DNA of 64,000 bases, from positions 930,001-994,000 of the forward strand of contig JAGMWU010000035.1 in assembly GCA_018697195.1 (NCBI GenBank). Reading direction: 5' to 3'. Below are positions 20,096-32,006 of this stretch, piece by piece (the stretch's first letter is position 1; every line of letters starts with the position of its first letter). The position numbers and the translations under genes were made by a program. This stretch comes from Certhia americana (taxonomy: Eukaryota > Chordata > Aves > Passeriformes > Certhiidae). The notes beneath the pieces are model-generated. The model was not told where the DNA came from and ran no database searches. It saw only the letters and a program-made list of their open reading frames with translations.

Positions 20096-23000
20096 ATGAG
20101 CACTCTGGCTCTGAAGACCAGAAGATTGCTCAAATGTTCAAACAAAAGGACACAGCACCCAATATCAGGCTGGCATCCAAGGTAAGCACTACCCAGCTCT
20201 GCTGTCCTCTGGCATCAAAATCCCCAGCAGCTTAGAGGGCCATTGAAAAACTGACTTAGGGCGAGTGATTATCTTTTAATAAGTTTTAATTGTTTCAGGA
20301 ACAGAGAGAGTCTGCAATACAGAAAAAAAGAAACTTCACAGAGCATAGAGCACAGATATGAAAGCACTTGGAAGTTGAGAGAAAGGGACTGGGAATGAAG
20401 AAGAGGGAAAAAGGTTACAGAATGCTTCGAGAAGTTGCAACTGTGGCCAGTTTTGATTTGCACAGAATGGAGCAAAAAGCAGGTAGAGACTGGGGAAAGC
20501 AGTGTATACTTAAAACATTAAGAGAAAGGGCATCAGCAAGTCTTGAGTAAAAAAATACTCGTGCAAGGGTCCTGTTCCCTGAGGACAAGGGACTGCTGTT
20601 GTAAGAGGTGCACAGAACTACAAGGGTACTTTTTAAACACAGCAGCCAGAAGTGAGTGGCTTGGTGCAATTCTTCTAGTCCCACTGGAAGGAAAGATGCC
20701 ACTGGCAGAGCACCTTTCCCCAAACTGACACCACTGCTGGGATCCCTGCCCAGAACAGGCTCCACCAGCGCATGTGAACATGGCCTGATGGAGGAAAACC
20801 ACCTGGCTGGGATTTCCAGGTAAATGGGGGAGAGGAGCTGGGGACAGGAGTTCAAAAACACTGTAGTGAGCTTAAGTCAACGTGGGCGAGTTTGGCACAA
20901 ACAGCAAAATCTTCATCCCATGAAGCACTGAGGAATAAACACGCCGCCTTTTACTGGCAGCCCCTCACTGACAGTCAGCTACCACTGCAGATGTGACTAC
21001 CATGGATGAGAGAGTCTCTCCTTCAGAGAGAGCTTTTCAGACAACTCCACTGTGGTTTAGGCAAAGAGCTGTCAAATACTGTATTTAATTTAAGCAATAA
21101 TAAAAACAATGCCTCATTTGGGGCAGAGAGTCCACATAGCAATCTCAGCAAATTTAGGGTTGGCCATACTTGCCAGCCCCTTCTCCACTGCTGTTTCATT
21201 CTCCTGTGACCCTGTAATATGAACAATATTCTCACCAGAGGAATTCGGAGCCACCTCTGAGTGCTACCATCCAACAACAAATTTTTCTTAAAAGAATTTC
21301 TAGTCAGAAAACAAGTTCTGCCTATTCAAAATACTCATTTTGTGAAATTAAAAAGGAAGACACCCCCCCATCCCCTAAGGGCTGTAAGTGACCCATAACC
21401 TCTAAGAACTTCAATAAAGAAGGATTCTTTTTATTGCTATCCTTGAGTTCTAAACAATGGAAAAATCTGACTCTGTGGTAGTGCTACAGATGTTTCAGCA
21501 GAGCTTTTTGAGTACATAATCAAAACAGTGCTTGAAATGAGGAAAATAGCAATAATTATAAGAGAAGGTCACAAGGGTGTAGGTTGCTTCAATATGGTCA
21601 CAACAAAAAATGAATTAATTGGGAACACGAACCAAACAAGCAGGCTCAATTAAGTAAATAAGTCTCTTAACAATTCACTTCAGTATTAGTCATCAGCCCT
21701 CTTTTATCTCTTAAGAAAAAGAAATATAATATCCTCTTCCCTATGAAGGATTGTCCTGGGAAGCTCATGGGAAGCTGGAAAAATAGCAGTTTTTTTGATT
21801 ATCTCAAGCTGGTGACAGCCAGTCTCTTGCAAAGCAGCTACATATTTTTTATTGATGCAAAACAGGACACTGAGGTGTTTTGAAAATACTTCTGTTTACT
21901 TTAAAGATGTAATTCTGGAGTCCTAACTACAGTGCTGCTTCCTTCTCTTTTGACTGAATCTTCTCTCTGCAGCAAAGTGCTTTTTCTATTCAGCAGCTTC
22001 TTAGCTCGCTCATGGCAAACCAGAGCTGGTCTCCTGCAACAGGAGCCTCAGCACCTTGTGAAAGATTTCTCAGCTCCAAGGAAAACCACCTATTTCCACC
22101 CATCCTGCCCTCTGGGTGAGCTTAGACTGCATCCTGGAAACTGGAGCTCTGTGTCCATACAGTGGTCCAGAAACCTTCCCAGAACGTGCCTGGCCCCTGA
22201 CCTTGCCAGTGACCTGACGAGTCGTGTGAGTCAACTTCCACATTCATTCCTTGGGCTCTGGCTCTAATTAATGCTGGGGAATGGTGTTTTCTGGGAAGTG
22301 AGTACAGGCCCAGTGACTCCAAGACCACAACACTGGGCTGTGCTCAGTGTTCTCTGTGCATCCCTAAGCCCTGTTCCAAGGCAGTTAGTGTTGCTAGCCT
22401 CAAAGAACACCTAACACAGTGGCCAGGAAGAAGATGGGCTCAGACCAACTCAAGTTAAATAATAAATCACCGTTGTGAAAGATGTCTCACAGAAACTCAT
22501 CATTCACCATGACATCCCCTATTACTAAAATGAAAACAAAAAGAGAAAAAAAAAGACTTGATACAAGATTTCTGCTTTAAATATCCACAGCAAAGTCCAA
22601 AACTCCTATGTTAGAAAACCATACAAGATAAAATTATATTGAAATTACTAAGCAATGGACCACATTTCTGTGTGAGTTCTGGAGTTTAAAATGACGTATG
22701 CTCAGTAAAATGAAAGGCCTCCAAGTTCTCCAGTACAACATTAAAAAGAAACAGAAGGATTAAGTCTCAGTACATTGAAAAGCTAGTGATAAAATTATTT
22801 CAAAATAACTTTGCATAGAACCCTTAAGAGCTAAGAATCTTACGTAGAGGTAAGACTTAATTAAATATAGTGAAATACATCTTTATGGACACCTTTCCTG
22901 CCCTCCTGCATCACCTGGTATCACTGCCCTTCTAGCCACAGGTCAACTTCATAATGAGTAGCTGTGTAGAGCTGATCATCCAAGAAGGGATCAGAAACTG

Positions 23001-23187
23001 CCACTATCTGTATTTTCTCTGAGAAGAGGACATCAACTGCAGAAACACTGTTCTGTGCCTCCCCTTCCAAACAGACTTAATTTCTGGCAAACAAAGCACT
23101 GCAGCTTGAAAGAGTCAACATTTATGCCTTTACTGAGGTCTTGGACATAATTCTGAACACATACATATTTTCAGTTTTCACATTTAG

Positions 23188-23341
23188 TGATGAAACTTTT
23201 CCTCTAACTGGTGATATCAATACAGAGTGTGTATTAACCACTCCTTCTAAAAAGTCTTTACCTGACTTTTGTCAGGGTATGCTTGGAGAGAGGACACCAT
23301 ATCTGGTGGAAACTGTAACTGAAGAAGAGGACGAGGTGTGA
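23188..23341 (+). other. unassigned open frame with acceptor-like 5' end (possible terminal exon)
   Basis: Seen: a plus-strand frame, antisense to ZNF827, follows CAGTTTTCACATTTAG and encodes 50 residues (DETFPLTGDINTECVL ... GERTPYLVETVTEEEDEV) to a TGA at 23339-23341. It is acidic at the end and not low-complexity. I do not recognise the protein, and no upstream plus-strand exon was found. The downstream AT-rich sequence could be a 3' UTR. It could equally be a chance frame or an old retrocopy remnant. Confidence 0.2.
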
Positions 23342-26300
23342 CCTGAATACAAAAGTGACTGTCTGGAGTCACCCAATCAGCCTTGTGACTGCCGTGGCTG
23401 TCAGGCACAAGAACTCCCCAGGGACTGGCTTTGGACTCTGATACTTTGATTATTTATTTTCTTTTACTTCAACATATTTGTCAATTAGTGCTTCACTGTG
23501 TTTTATGCTACATTATGTATTAATATGCTGTCCAATGCCATGGCCAACTTTGTATCTTTATACAAACAATGGAAAGAATGAAAGCACTATTTAAGTGAAA
23601 AAGACAAGCCTAACACAAACAAAAAGTTTGCTGAGGTATCATTCAAAGAAGATAATTTCATGTTTATAACCTTTGCTGGTTTATGTCTGCTCTCACTGAC
23701 TGTAACTGTACTTGAACAGCTGCTTCTGTTTTATCTTCACATCTCCATAGACCTCAGAAGCAACCAAATCCACAAGGGCAGATCCTTATGGTCAGATGGA
23801 ATCCCATGGATGTAAATTATATAGACTGTTCTTTGCAATAAGTATTCCTTATAGAGAGGGGATTGAGAGGTGCTCATAAGCCTTAACATGGATCGTCAAA
23901 ATTAATTTTCTCTCTATTCTTCTGGAAGTGTATGTCAGAATTATATTTTGGATTATTCAGGCACTTTGACACCACACAAATAGTCAAGGAGAAACCAGGT
24001 AAGTAATTCTGAAAATTAAATGAACAGAAATCCTGTGAAAATAGAGAGTGGTGGTGGTTAGAGTGTTTTCAATAAATGCTGCTTTCAAGCCACCAAGCCA
24101 GAAAATTAATAAGCTAGCTAAGAAACAGTGGACAAGGTAACCAGGGTTCTGTGAGCTCATGGCACGAGGATGAACACTCCTTTGCAGATATCCAACAGCA
24201 AGGCTTTGCTCAGAAAGACCTGGGACATTAAACACTCAGGTAACTTTTGGCAGCTCCTAGCCTGAGGTGAATTGCTGCTTTTTCCTTTGAGATCTGTCTA
24301 GTATCCCACATTTACCCAAGAGGTAAATACACTGCACAAAGCTCTACAGGAATGCCACAAAGCTTGCTCCATTTGTAAGGTTATTTCTGTTTGTATGTCT
24401 AAAAGATAAAACCTTCAAGAAATTATTTATTCAGAAACAAGGTATTAAGGTCAGATAATCATGCAAACATCGCTTTAAAAACATTTACTTGCTCAAAGAA
24501 ATTTTCTTTCCTTCTTTTGTCTGCATTTATCTATCTTATTATACAGTCTTCCTATTTCTGCAGTGTTCCCATCATCAAAGATGCATTTTATTGCTTTGGA
24601 GTCTTCCCCTTACATGTTCATCCATCACCTCTGGCAAGCACACTGTATTTAAAAATTGAGAACTCTTTTTTATGAAATATGTAATTATGGCTCTATTGCA
24701 AGCCTGTTTGCCAAAAGCCTGAGAAAAGTTCCCAAGCTCACAAATAAATTGACTATATGGAATTGCAGTGCTCCAAATACTATATATCTTACTCCCTTTC
24801 CAACTTGCTTCCACAAAGGTTTTACTTGCAGGGCCAGAATCTTTATTTCTACTAAGTCAGTTAAAATAAACAGTGGAATCCTTCCAGATACTGTAGTTCC
24901 TGAGTAAGATATCTCTCAACTTACCCAAGGTATCAGAGATCCTGCCTGGCCCTGCAGTCATTTGTCACAATGTGCATCCCTGCATCCTCTCTGGTCTTGG
25001 TTCAGGGTGTATCCTTTACTGTGAGCAGACTCATCCACTATTAACTGAAATAAGCAGTGGCTTTCTAGGCATAACATTTTTCTATACTCCCCACAAAAAC
25101 ACAAAGACAGAAAACTCTAGTTCTACGTGTGAGGGAGTCATGTCCTTTTTGTTTCATAAGCCCCCAAAATCTGCAGATAATCAATCTGAACGACAGAACA
25201 AATGCACAGAGGAAGCAGAAAGTCTCCTTTCCAATAAAAAACACTTTACCAATTAATGCTTGCATTTTTTTCCCCAAGCTTTGCAAATGTGTAATGTTAC
25301 TATGCAGCTTGATAAAAAGGAGTAATGTTATGATAACTTAAAATCCTTGACATAGAAGAAAGTAGAACCCAAGTGATTTCATGTATCAGCAGCACAGTAC
25401 TTAAGCTGCTCTTTCTGAAAACAGCAACCATCAAAGTTGGAAATACTTCAGTAAGTACTTTAGCCCACCAAAAGAAACATTAATATTGTGCACAGAAGTA
25501 GTCTAAGTGCACAACAATAGAGAGCAGCACTTGAAAAGGTCACTGAGAAACAATAAAGATGTCAAGGTTTGGGAAAAGAATAAAAGCAGGTAAAAGATGA
25601 ACTTTAAAGTTGATTCCATAGAGAAACATGGAAAAAAAAAGTGAAGCCTCCTTCACTAGTAGGACTGAGCCCAGTGCTGAAAAATGGACATTCAGAAGCA
25701 GAGGAGAAAGGGCAAAGAAAAGACTAGAACAAGTGACTTTAAAACACAAAGCCACTCCCCCTTCTACCTTTGCATCAAATCTCACACCTATTTTCACTCC
25801 TCTTTTACAACAGAGGACTTCTGAGCAAGCCATGAGATACTTTGTGATAACCTCCATCTGCATTACAAAGCTCTGGGATTTGCTTTTATTCCCTGCATTA
25901 AACTCAAAACTTAAGAAACAACCAAGAAGAGAGAAAAAATCCAGTAAATCCTGTACAAGGTGGCTGAAGTTGCAGATTTTTAAGGAACCCTAAAGCTACA
26001 ATAATGTTGCAGTCATTACTTGAAAACTACTTTTGACAACGTTTACATCATGGTACCAATTTGAGGATAATGCTGGGCAACAGGCAATTTGTATTTCCCC
26101 CAGCATTTCCCCCAGCTTGTATTACCACTGCCTTGCTTTAGCATAAAGCATTAACAGGACTGCCTTGTGGTGACTGCATCCCTTTCACAAAGAGAAAGAA
26201 CAATGTAAAATTCACAACAGATGCAAAATCAGGCCCTCCCCAAGCTGTGAATTTGCTGGCTGAGAAGTAGCAGTCCTGGAAGAGTCCCTTTATCTCACTG

Positions 26301-26406
26301 CATGGCTCCACGAGCTCCTCCATCGTTCACCGCTATCACAGGGAACATCAGCTGGGTTTTGTGGCTGCAGATGAAGTAATGCAATGTGGCCCAGAGGAAA
26401 AATTGC

Positions 26407-26429
26407 TTTTTTTTTTTTTTTTTTTTTTT
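26407..26429. repeat. T23 homopolymer
   Basis: Uninterrupted plus-strand T run in the large ZNF827 intron. Confidence 0.95.
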
Positions 26430-28234
26430 CACTGAGACATTTCAAGAAAGGCAAAGGAAGCACCAGCAAATCTGCTCCCCAGAAAGTGCTTTTCATTGTT
26501 GGCCAAGAACACCAAGTAGCAAAAGGCTCTATCACCATTACTACTTTTTTTTTTCTTGCTTAGAAATAACAGAGCTAAAGTTAAATCCTGCATCTATTGT
26601 TAGAGAAAAACCTGGTAATGTGCTCTCCTATCTTTGCATAATATATTTAATTTCAATTCCTCCCAAAATATCTGCATGACAACAGTTAGATGCGCCATAA
26701 TAAACTTACATAAGTTTCTCTAACTCACTCTCCAGCTGGTGGCCCTCACATCTATCTGAAGTATTTACACTGCTTGTAACACTTTGGGTGCTGCAACACT
26801 GAGTTCCTATGAACTTATGAAAGTATAATTTGCTCCTATTGCTCTTTTTAAACCGAAATTAATTCTTTACCATCATGCCAACATACTTCTTTTTAACTTT
26901 TCCCCTAAAATTCTACTTAAGACACACTTCCAACAAACAATTTCAAAAATCACTAAAACAGTTGTGCAAATAAAGACCATTATGTGGCATACAAATTTTC
27001 CTTTTTTGCTTTTGTTCTTGTAAACGTGACAATTTCTGCTTGCAAGCCCACAGGAAATACAGGTTTTTCTTTTCTAAAGAGAACATAATAAACACACCTA
27101 GGGCACTTCGCAGAGGTTGACACTAGTAGTTCCCCATCCAGCATTCAGATTGAAATAAAGATAAATTGGCCTTTAGATTGTATTTTTCTTTTCAGCTTTC
27201 TGACTCTTTTTGGGTGAAGCAAAATCTTCTGTACTTGGAAGAAGCTGGTGACCAGAAACCTCAGTGGGGGAATGGAAAATAAAGCGCCAAATGCAGGCTG
27301 AGTTCCTGAGCTGAGTGAATTAACACAAAATAATCAACACTGGATGAACAAGTAACTACAAACATTTGGCCAGAGCCACCTTTCCCAAGGTGCTTGTGAT
27401 TGCTGCTGTGAAAGAAAACTGTTTTGCTGCTTTTATTGCAGATTCCCCAAAGTGATAAACACTGAACCTGCCACTTCTTGAGGCCTTTAACTCACTCTTT
27501 TTAAGATACTAATGTCTCTCCTTGCTTTCTCTTCTATCACTAGCACATGCATCCACCTTATAAACCATCCCCTCCTTCTGCAGAACTCTCCAATTTGCCT
27601 TTTGCTTTTGCAGGGCACCAGTGAGCACCACAACTTCCCCAAACTGAGCTAAAACACCCAGCAACAAATTAGGGCAAATTTGTACTCTGATTGAAATCAT
27701 GCTGTAGAAGAAAAGAGCCCCAAACTTGTCTTCAGCATTGCTTAGATTGTTTTTAAACAAAACAATCTTTATCTATCTTCTTTATCTATCCATCTGTCCA
27801 AACAGCTGATGAATTTTGTATTTAATTTACTCTTAGGCAGACAGTTGTTATAGAAGACAAACTTGTACAAAGTAAGGTAGGTGAGGGCTGAAGGTAACTA
27901 AAAAGAAATGTCAGGAATTATGCGATTCAATTCCTTTTGCAGAGCTAGAAAAGTAATTTTAAAACCTGTCTTTCCATTTCATATTGAGTTCATATTTGGA
28001 AAAGTTTCATCTTCAGGAAACAATCTGATTTGTTAGTGCTGATGCTTAAGTTTACAAAAGATTTTGATATTAGGAAAGACAAAAGAGGATATGAAACCAG
28101 AGACAGGTTTGAATGAGATGCAGATTCTAAACCACAGCATGCTGAGTATGTGTAAGCCAAATGCCTCATCTATCAGATCTCTTTCAGAAGGTTGCTCAAT
28201 CACCACTGTAGCTTTGCTACTGAATTTATATCCC

Positions 28235-29080
28235 AGGATTAGAGCTGGAAGAGACCCCAAGAGGCCAGCTTGTCTCTCCCTCACCCAGAGGAACATCAGT
28301 CACTTACCAAACTTACCCAACAGCTACTTACCAACAGGTGCTTTTCTTATTTATTTTTTTTTTAAAAACCCTCCTGTGACAGGGGCTCCAGAGGCTCCTC
28401 TGACAGTTGTACCAGTGCAAAAATATCCTGCTGCTAGAAAGTTTTACTTGGTGTTTAGCTGCAATCTCCTCTGCTGTCATTTAAGCCTGTTATTCCTTAT
28501 TCTGCTCACATGAATGCAGACAAGGTTTATTATTTTCCTCTCAAACCTGTCATTTTATGTATCTGAATACCATTATTATATCTCCCCTTTTTTCTTCTCC
28601 AGACTAAATAAATTGATAAAATTCTTCAACCTTCATGCACAGCTTATGTGCTCTCTACCTCTGACCACCAGTGTTTCCTTTTTTTTGTCTCTTGTTCTTG
28701 GATTACGGAGCCCAAAATTGAACTCAGGGCTCCAGCTGCAGAGCAGAATTACCATATGTGCCCTACAGACAACATCCCCAACACCTCAGCCAGATGTTTG
28801 TCCTTTCTGCAGTACCAGCTCTAAACATGGTGTCTGACCAAGATTAATCCGGATCCCTGCCTTAAGCTGCACTGCCTGGGCATTCATCCCTCCCCTTTCT
28901 TCAGGGCACTCACTGTTTCCCCATACACAGAACTTGGATCTCACTGCATTGGCTGCTATTTTTCACAGTTTCTTCAGTTCCTCAAGGTAAGTTTGAGCTC
29001 TAGTTCTGTCCTCTGAAGTGCTCATAGCACCTCCTTGCAAGGTGTGCCCCAGACATGTAAAAAGCATCCTTTCTCCTCCA
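28235..29080 (-). mobile_element. old amniote CR1-like LINE copy, antisense
   Basis: The order of weak matches follows the reverse of the general reptile/bird CR1 3' region. It runs GGATTAGAGCTGGAAGAGACC, then CTAGAAAGTTTTACTTGG, CTGTCATTTAAGCCTGTTAT, TATCTCCCC with TTCTTCTCCAGACTAAA, GAGCCCAAAATTGAACTC, then ACTTGGATCTCACTGCATTG and CAGTTCCTCAAGG. It is much more diverged than the other CR1 pieces and about 850 nt long. Both ends are approximate; a weaker extension toward 29560 is possible. Confidence 0.7.
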
Positions 29081-30972
29081 ACACCCACAACATTTAAATA
29101 AAACGAATGAATGCAAGAGCAAGCACAGCCTCCTGCAGACCTCAAGGGGTCCTTGGGCTTTGACAGCTACACTTCACCCTTAATTAGAGTTGTACCTACC
29201 CTGGGTTTCCCTGCTCAGTACGGGCGTATTGTGGGAGGACACATCACAAGCTTCACTCAAATCCAGAGGTCATTAACTGTTGTTAGGCTTTTTTCCATAA
29301 GTTTCTCCCAAGCTGGTTCCAGTTGTCCTTCCTGAAGCCAACAGGTTTTATTTTGCTGTTTTTCCCTTCTTCCTTTCCCAAACCCAATTCTACAACTTTG
29401 TGTCATTCTCCCCCAAGCTGTCCTCTATCATCTGCATCAAAAGAGAGCTCCCAAGAACTTGCTGGGCAGCCCTGTGTTGTCCCAAATTCACTTCTCAGAA
29501 TAATATCTGGTAAGCAAAGTCCCACATTTCTCACTAAGTACTTTCAATGATTGTAGCTGCTCAAAAAAACCCTTCTCAATTTTGACCTCCACTTGGTTAA
29601 GGATATATATGGCAACAATGATTTTACTTTTTTAAAAATCGCTTCCTACTGTGTAACTATTACTCAGCAAACTTATTATGCTCAGTTAAATAATAAGAGT
29701 TGCCAAAATAATAAGAGATGTCATTATTTTTGCCTGTATGAGAACACTGCACAGTAGTGGAAAATAAAATTCACCCTGTATAAAGGCAGCCCATAGTAAA
29801 ATAAAAAATACAAGTTTTCAGATAGAAGTCAAGTGCCTTTCAAGACAGCCATTAGACACAGACCTGAAGTCTTTCTGCTTGTGTTAATTAATACCTTTCA
29901 TCTTGAAGGTCCTGTAAACAATTGGTAAAATTATCAGTGCAGTGACTTCACAGGGAAAAGAAGTGGAATCTATGTGATCAGATCCATTTGTGCAAAGTCC
30001 TGCTATTTAGCGTGTATTGAGAGACTGGTCAATTCACCAGGAGTTTCATGGTATGCTCAGAAGGATATAAGCACAGTAAATACTGATGGCTAAGAAAAAT
30101 TAAGACACATACAACAATGCATGTGCTGCACATTTCACTTGTCCAGCTCTAGCTAGAGAGCACACCCTACACATGCCTGAGCAAGAGGCCATTTGCTGAT
30201 TTGAAATGGCTTGTTTTGCATAATAAAAGACATTTTCAGCTCTGAAAGGGATTCTGCTACTTACAAAAACTGTGTGGCTGCTCAGGACACAGCCTCTCTT
30301 GCTGCACCACAGGTACAGGAGATGCAAACCTGCTTGGGAGCAGATCCAGAAAGCACTGCAATCAGTTGAAGCCACCTTGGTTACCATCCCATGGAATGAA
30401 CCAGAAATGTGGAAGCCTCTGCTCGATGGCTATGGTGCAAAGTGGTTGTCAAGGCAGCTGAGTGCACAGGGAGAGAAGGCTGCACGCAGGCAGACGGTCA
30501 TGGGAATCTGAAGACAGGATGCGATAGATGGAAAACGTGCCAGAGCCGCTATCAGGCAGTTTAGCACTGAATTATGTTGAACAAATTCTGCAAAAATCTG
30601 TCTTGCTTTGGAGAACTATGCCAAGCACAACCCACTTCTGTAGCAGTCCAACTATCTCACCTTCCTAGAATGACTTTCCACAAGTTGCCAGCTATCTGTC
30701 TCCTGCCATCAGACTGCAGAGAGCCACCTCAGTGGCTGACAGTCCCTGGCCTTCCAGAGAGCTCACACCAGTCACTTGTACCACAAGACACTCTTCTTGT
30801 GGAAAGAATTAGCATGTTGGAGATTAGGAACTCAAATCAGTTACAAAAATCAATCTGCCATTCTGTCACAAAAATCCTTTCCTACCATCTATTAAGCTGT
30901 CATGCAGGTTGGATTTGTCAGAGGGACATCTTTCCAGCACCCTTTTTCATGCACCTGCGTGGACTTTTACAC

Positions 30973-31027
30973 AGCCATACACACGTACACCCATGTGTAC
31001 ACGCGCACACACACACACATACACACA
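30973..31027. repeat. imperfect (AC)n repeat
   Basis: CACACGTACACC...ACACGCGCACACACACACACAT. A compound AC repeat with CpG-containing interruptions. Confidence 0.9.
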
Positions 31028-31609
31028 ATGAAGAGTATTTGGCTGAATCTTACTCCCAGACAAGTACCAGAAGAAAAATAAAATTAAAAGAGTGCTTTTG
31101 AGGACCGAGAGAGGCAGACTTTGCATGGCTTAGGGAGTATCTACAATTGCACCCTGCAGGTGGTAATGACTGCCTGGCATCTGCTTCCAGCACCACTTTC
31201 CCCAAGCACATTTCTCAGAAATCCTAAGACAGAAATGAACAGCAGGACCAAGTGCCTGATAGAACAAGGCTTGGTAGTGAATTAAGTGCCACTCTCACTT
31301 TTCTACCCTGACAGGAAGCCAACAGGGGTCAGGGACTCTCATCATCAGGAAACTGAAGGGGGTATCCGATGTCTTGGATGGGCAGAGCTCATAACTCAGA
31401 CCAAAACTGAAAGCAGATAAAATGATCATAAGCACTAATAATGGGATAAAGCAAGGGGGAAAAAAAGAACTACATAAGTCAATTCACATGCATGTGCACT
31501 CTCCCTCTGCAATTACATTGGCAATAAAAATTGCTGTTCCGTCACAGGGACAGAAACAGCTGCCAGGGTCTTGAAATATTCTTTAAGGCTTTCAAAAAAG
31601 TCTGAAGTC

Positions 31610-32006
31610 TGGCAAATATGATTAAGGGGATGGAGCAGCTGTCAGACAAGGAGAGTCTGAGAGAACTAGGACTGCTCAGCGTTGAAAAAAGGTGACTTGG
31701 TGAGATCTTTCCAACCTGGATAAATACTTCATAGGGGGAAATAAGACGAAGTCAGGCTCTTCTTAGTGATGCCAGTGGAGAGGAGGCAAGGGCACAAAAC
31801 ACAGGAATATCCATTTAAACATAAGAAAAAAATTTTCTTATGGTGAGCAAGGTCAAACATTGGCACAGCTGGCTCAGAGATTGTCCAGTCTCCATTCCTG
31901 GAGATATTCAGAACCTGACTGGACATAGGCTTGAGCAGCAAGATGACTCTGCTCTGAGGAAGGGACTGGAACTAGACTTCATACCTCAGCCATTCTGTGA
32001 TCCTCT
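31610..32006 (+). mobile_element. CR1 LINE 3' fragment, sense
   Basis: GGGGATGGAGCAGCTGTCAG, GAGAGTCTGAGAGAACTAGG, TCCATTCCTGGAGATATTCA and the end CAGCCATTCTGTGATCCTCT follow the CR1 3' end in forward orientation. About 400 nt, moderately diverged. Confidence 0.9.

Noticed and set aside
20415..20861. 148-residue minus-strand frame in the large intron, as a possible extra ZNF827 exon
   Set aside because: The flanking exons (37872-37972 and 19363-19500) already join in phase at APETEKLG, matching the family without an insert.
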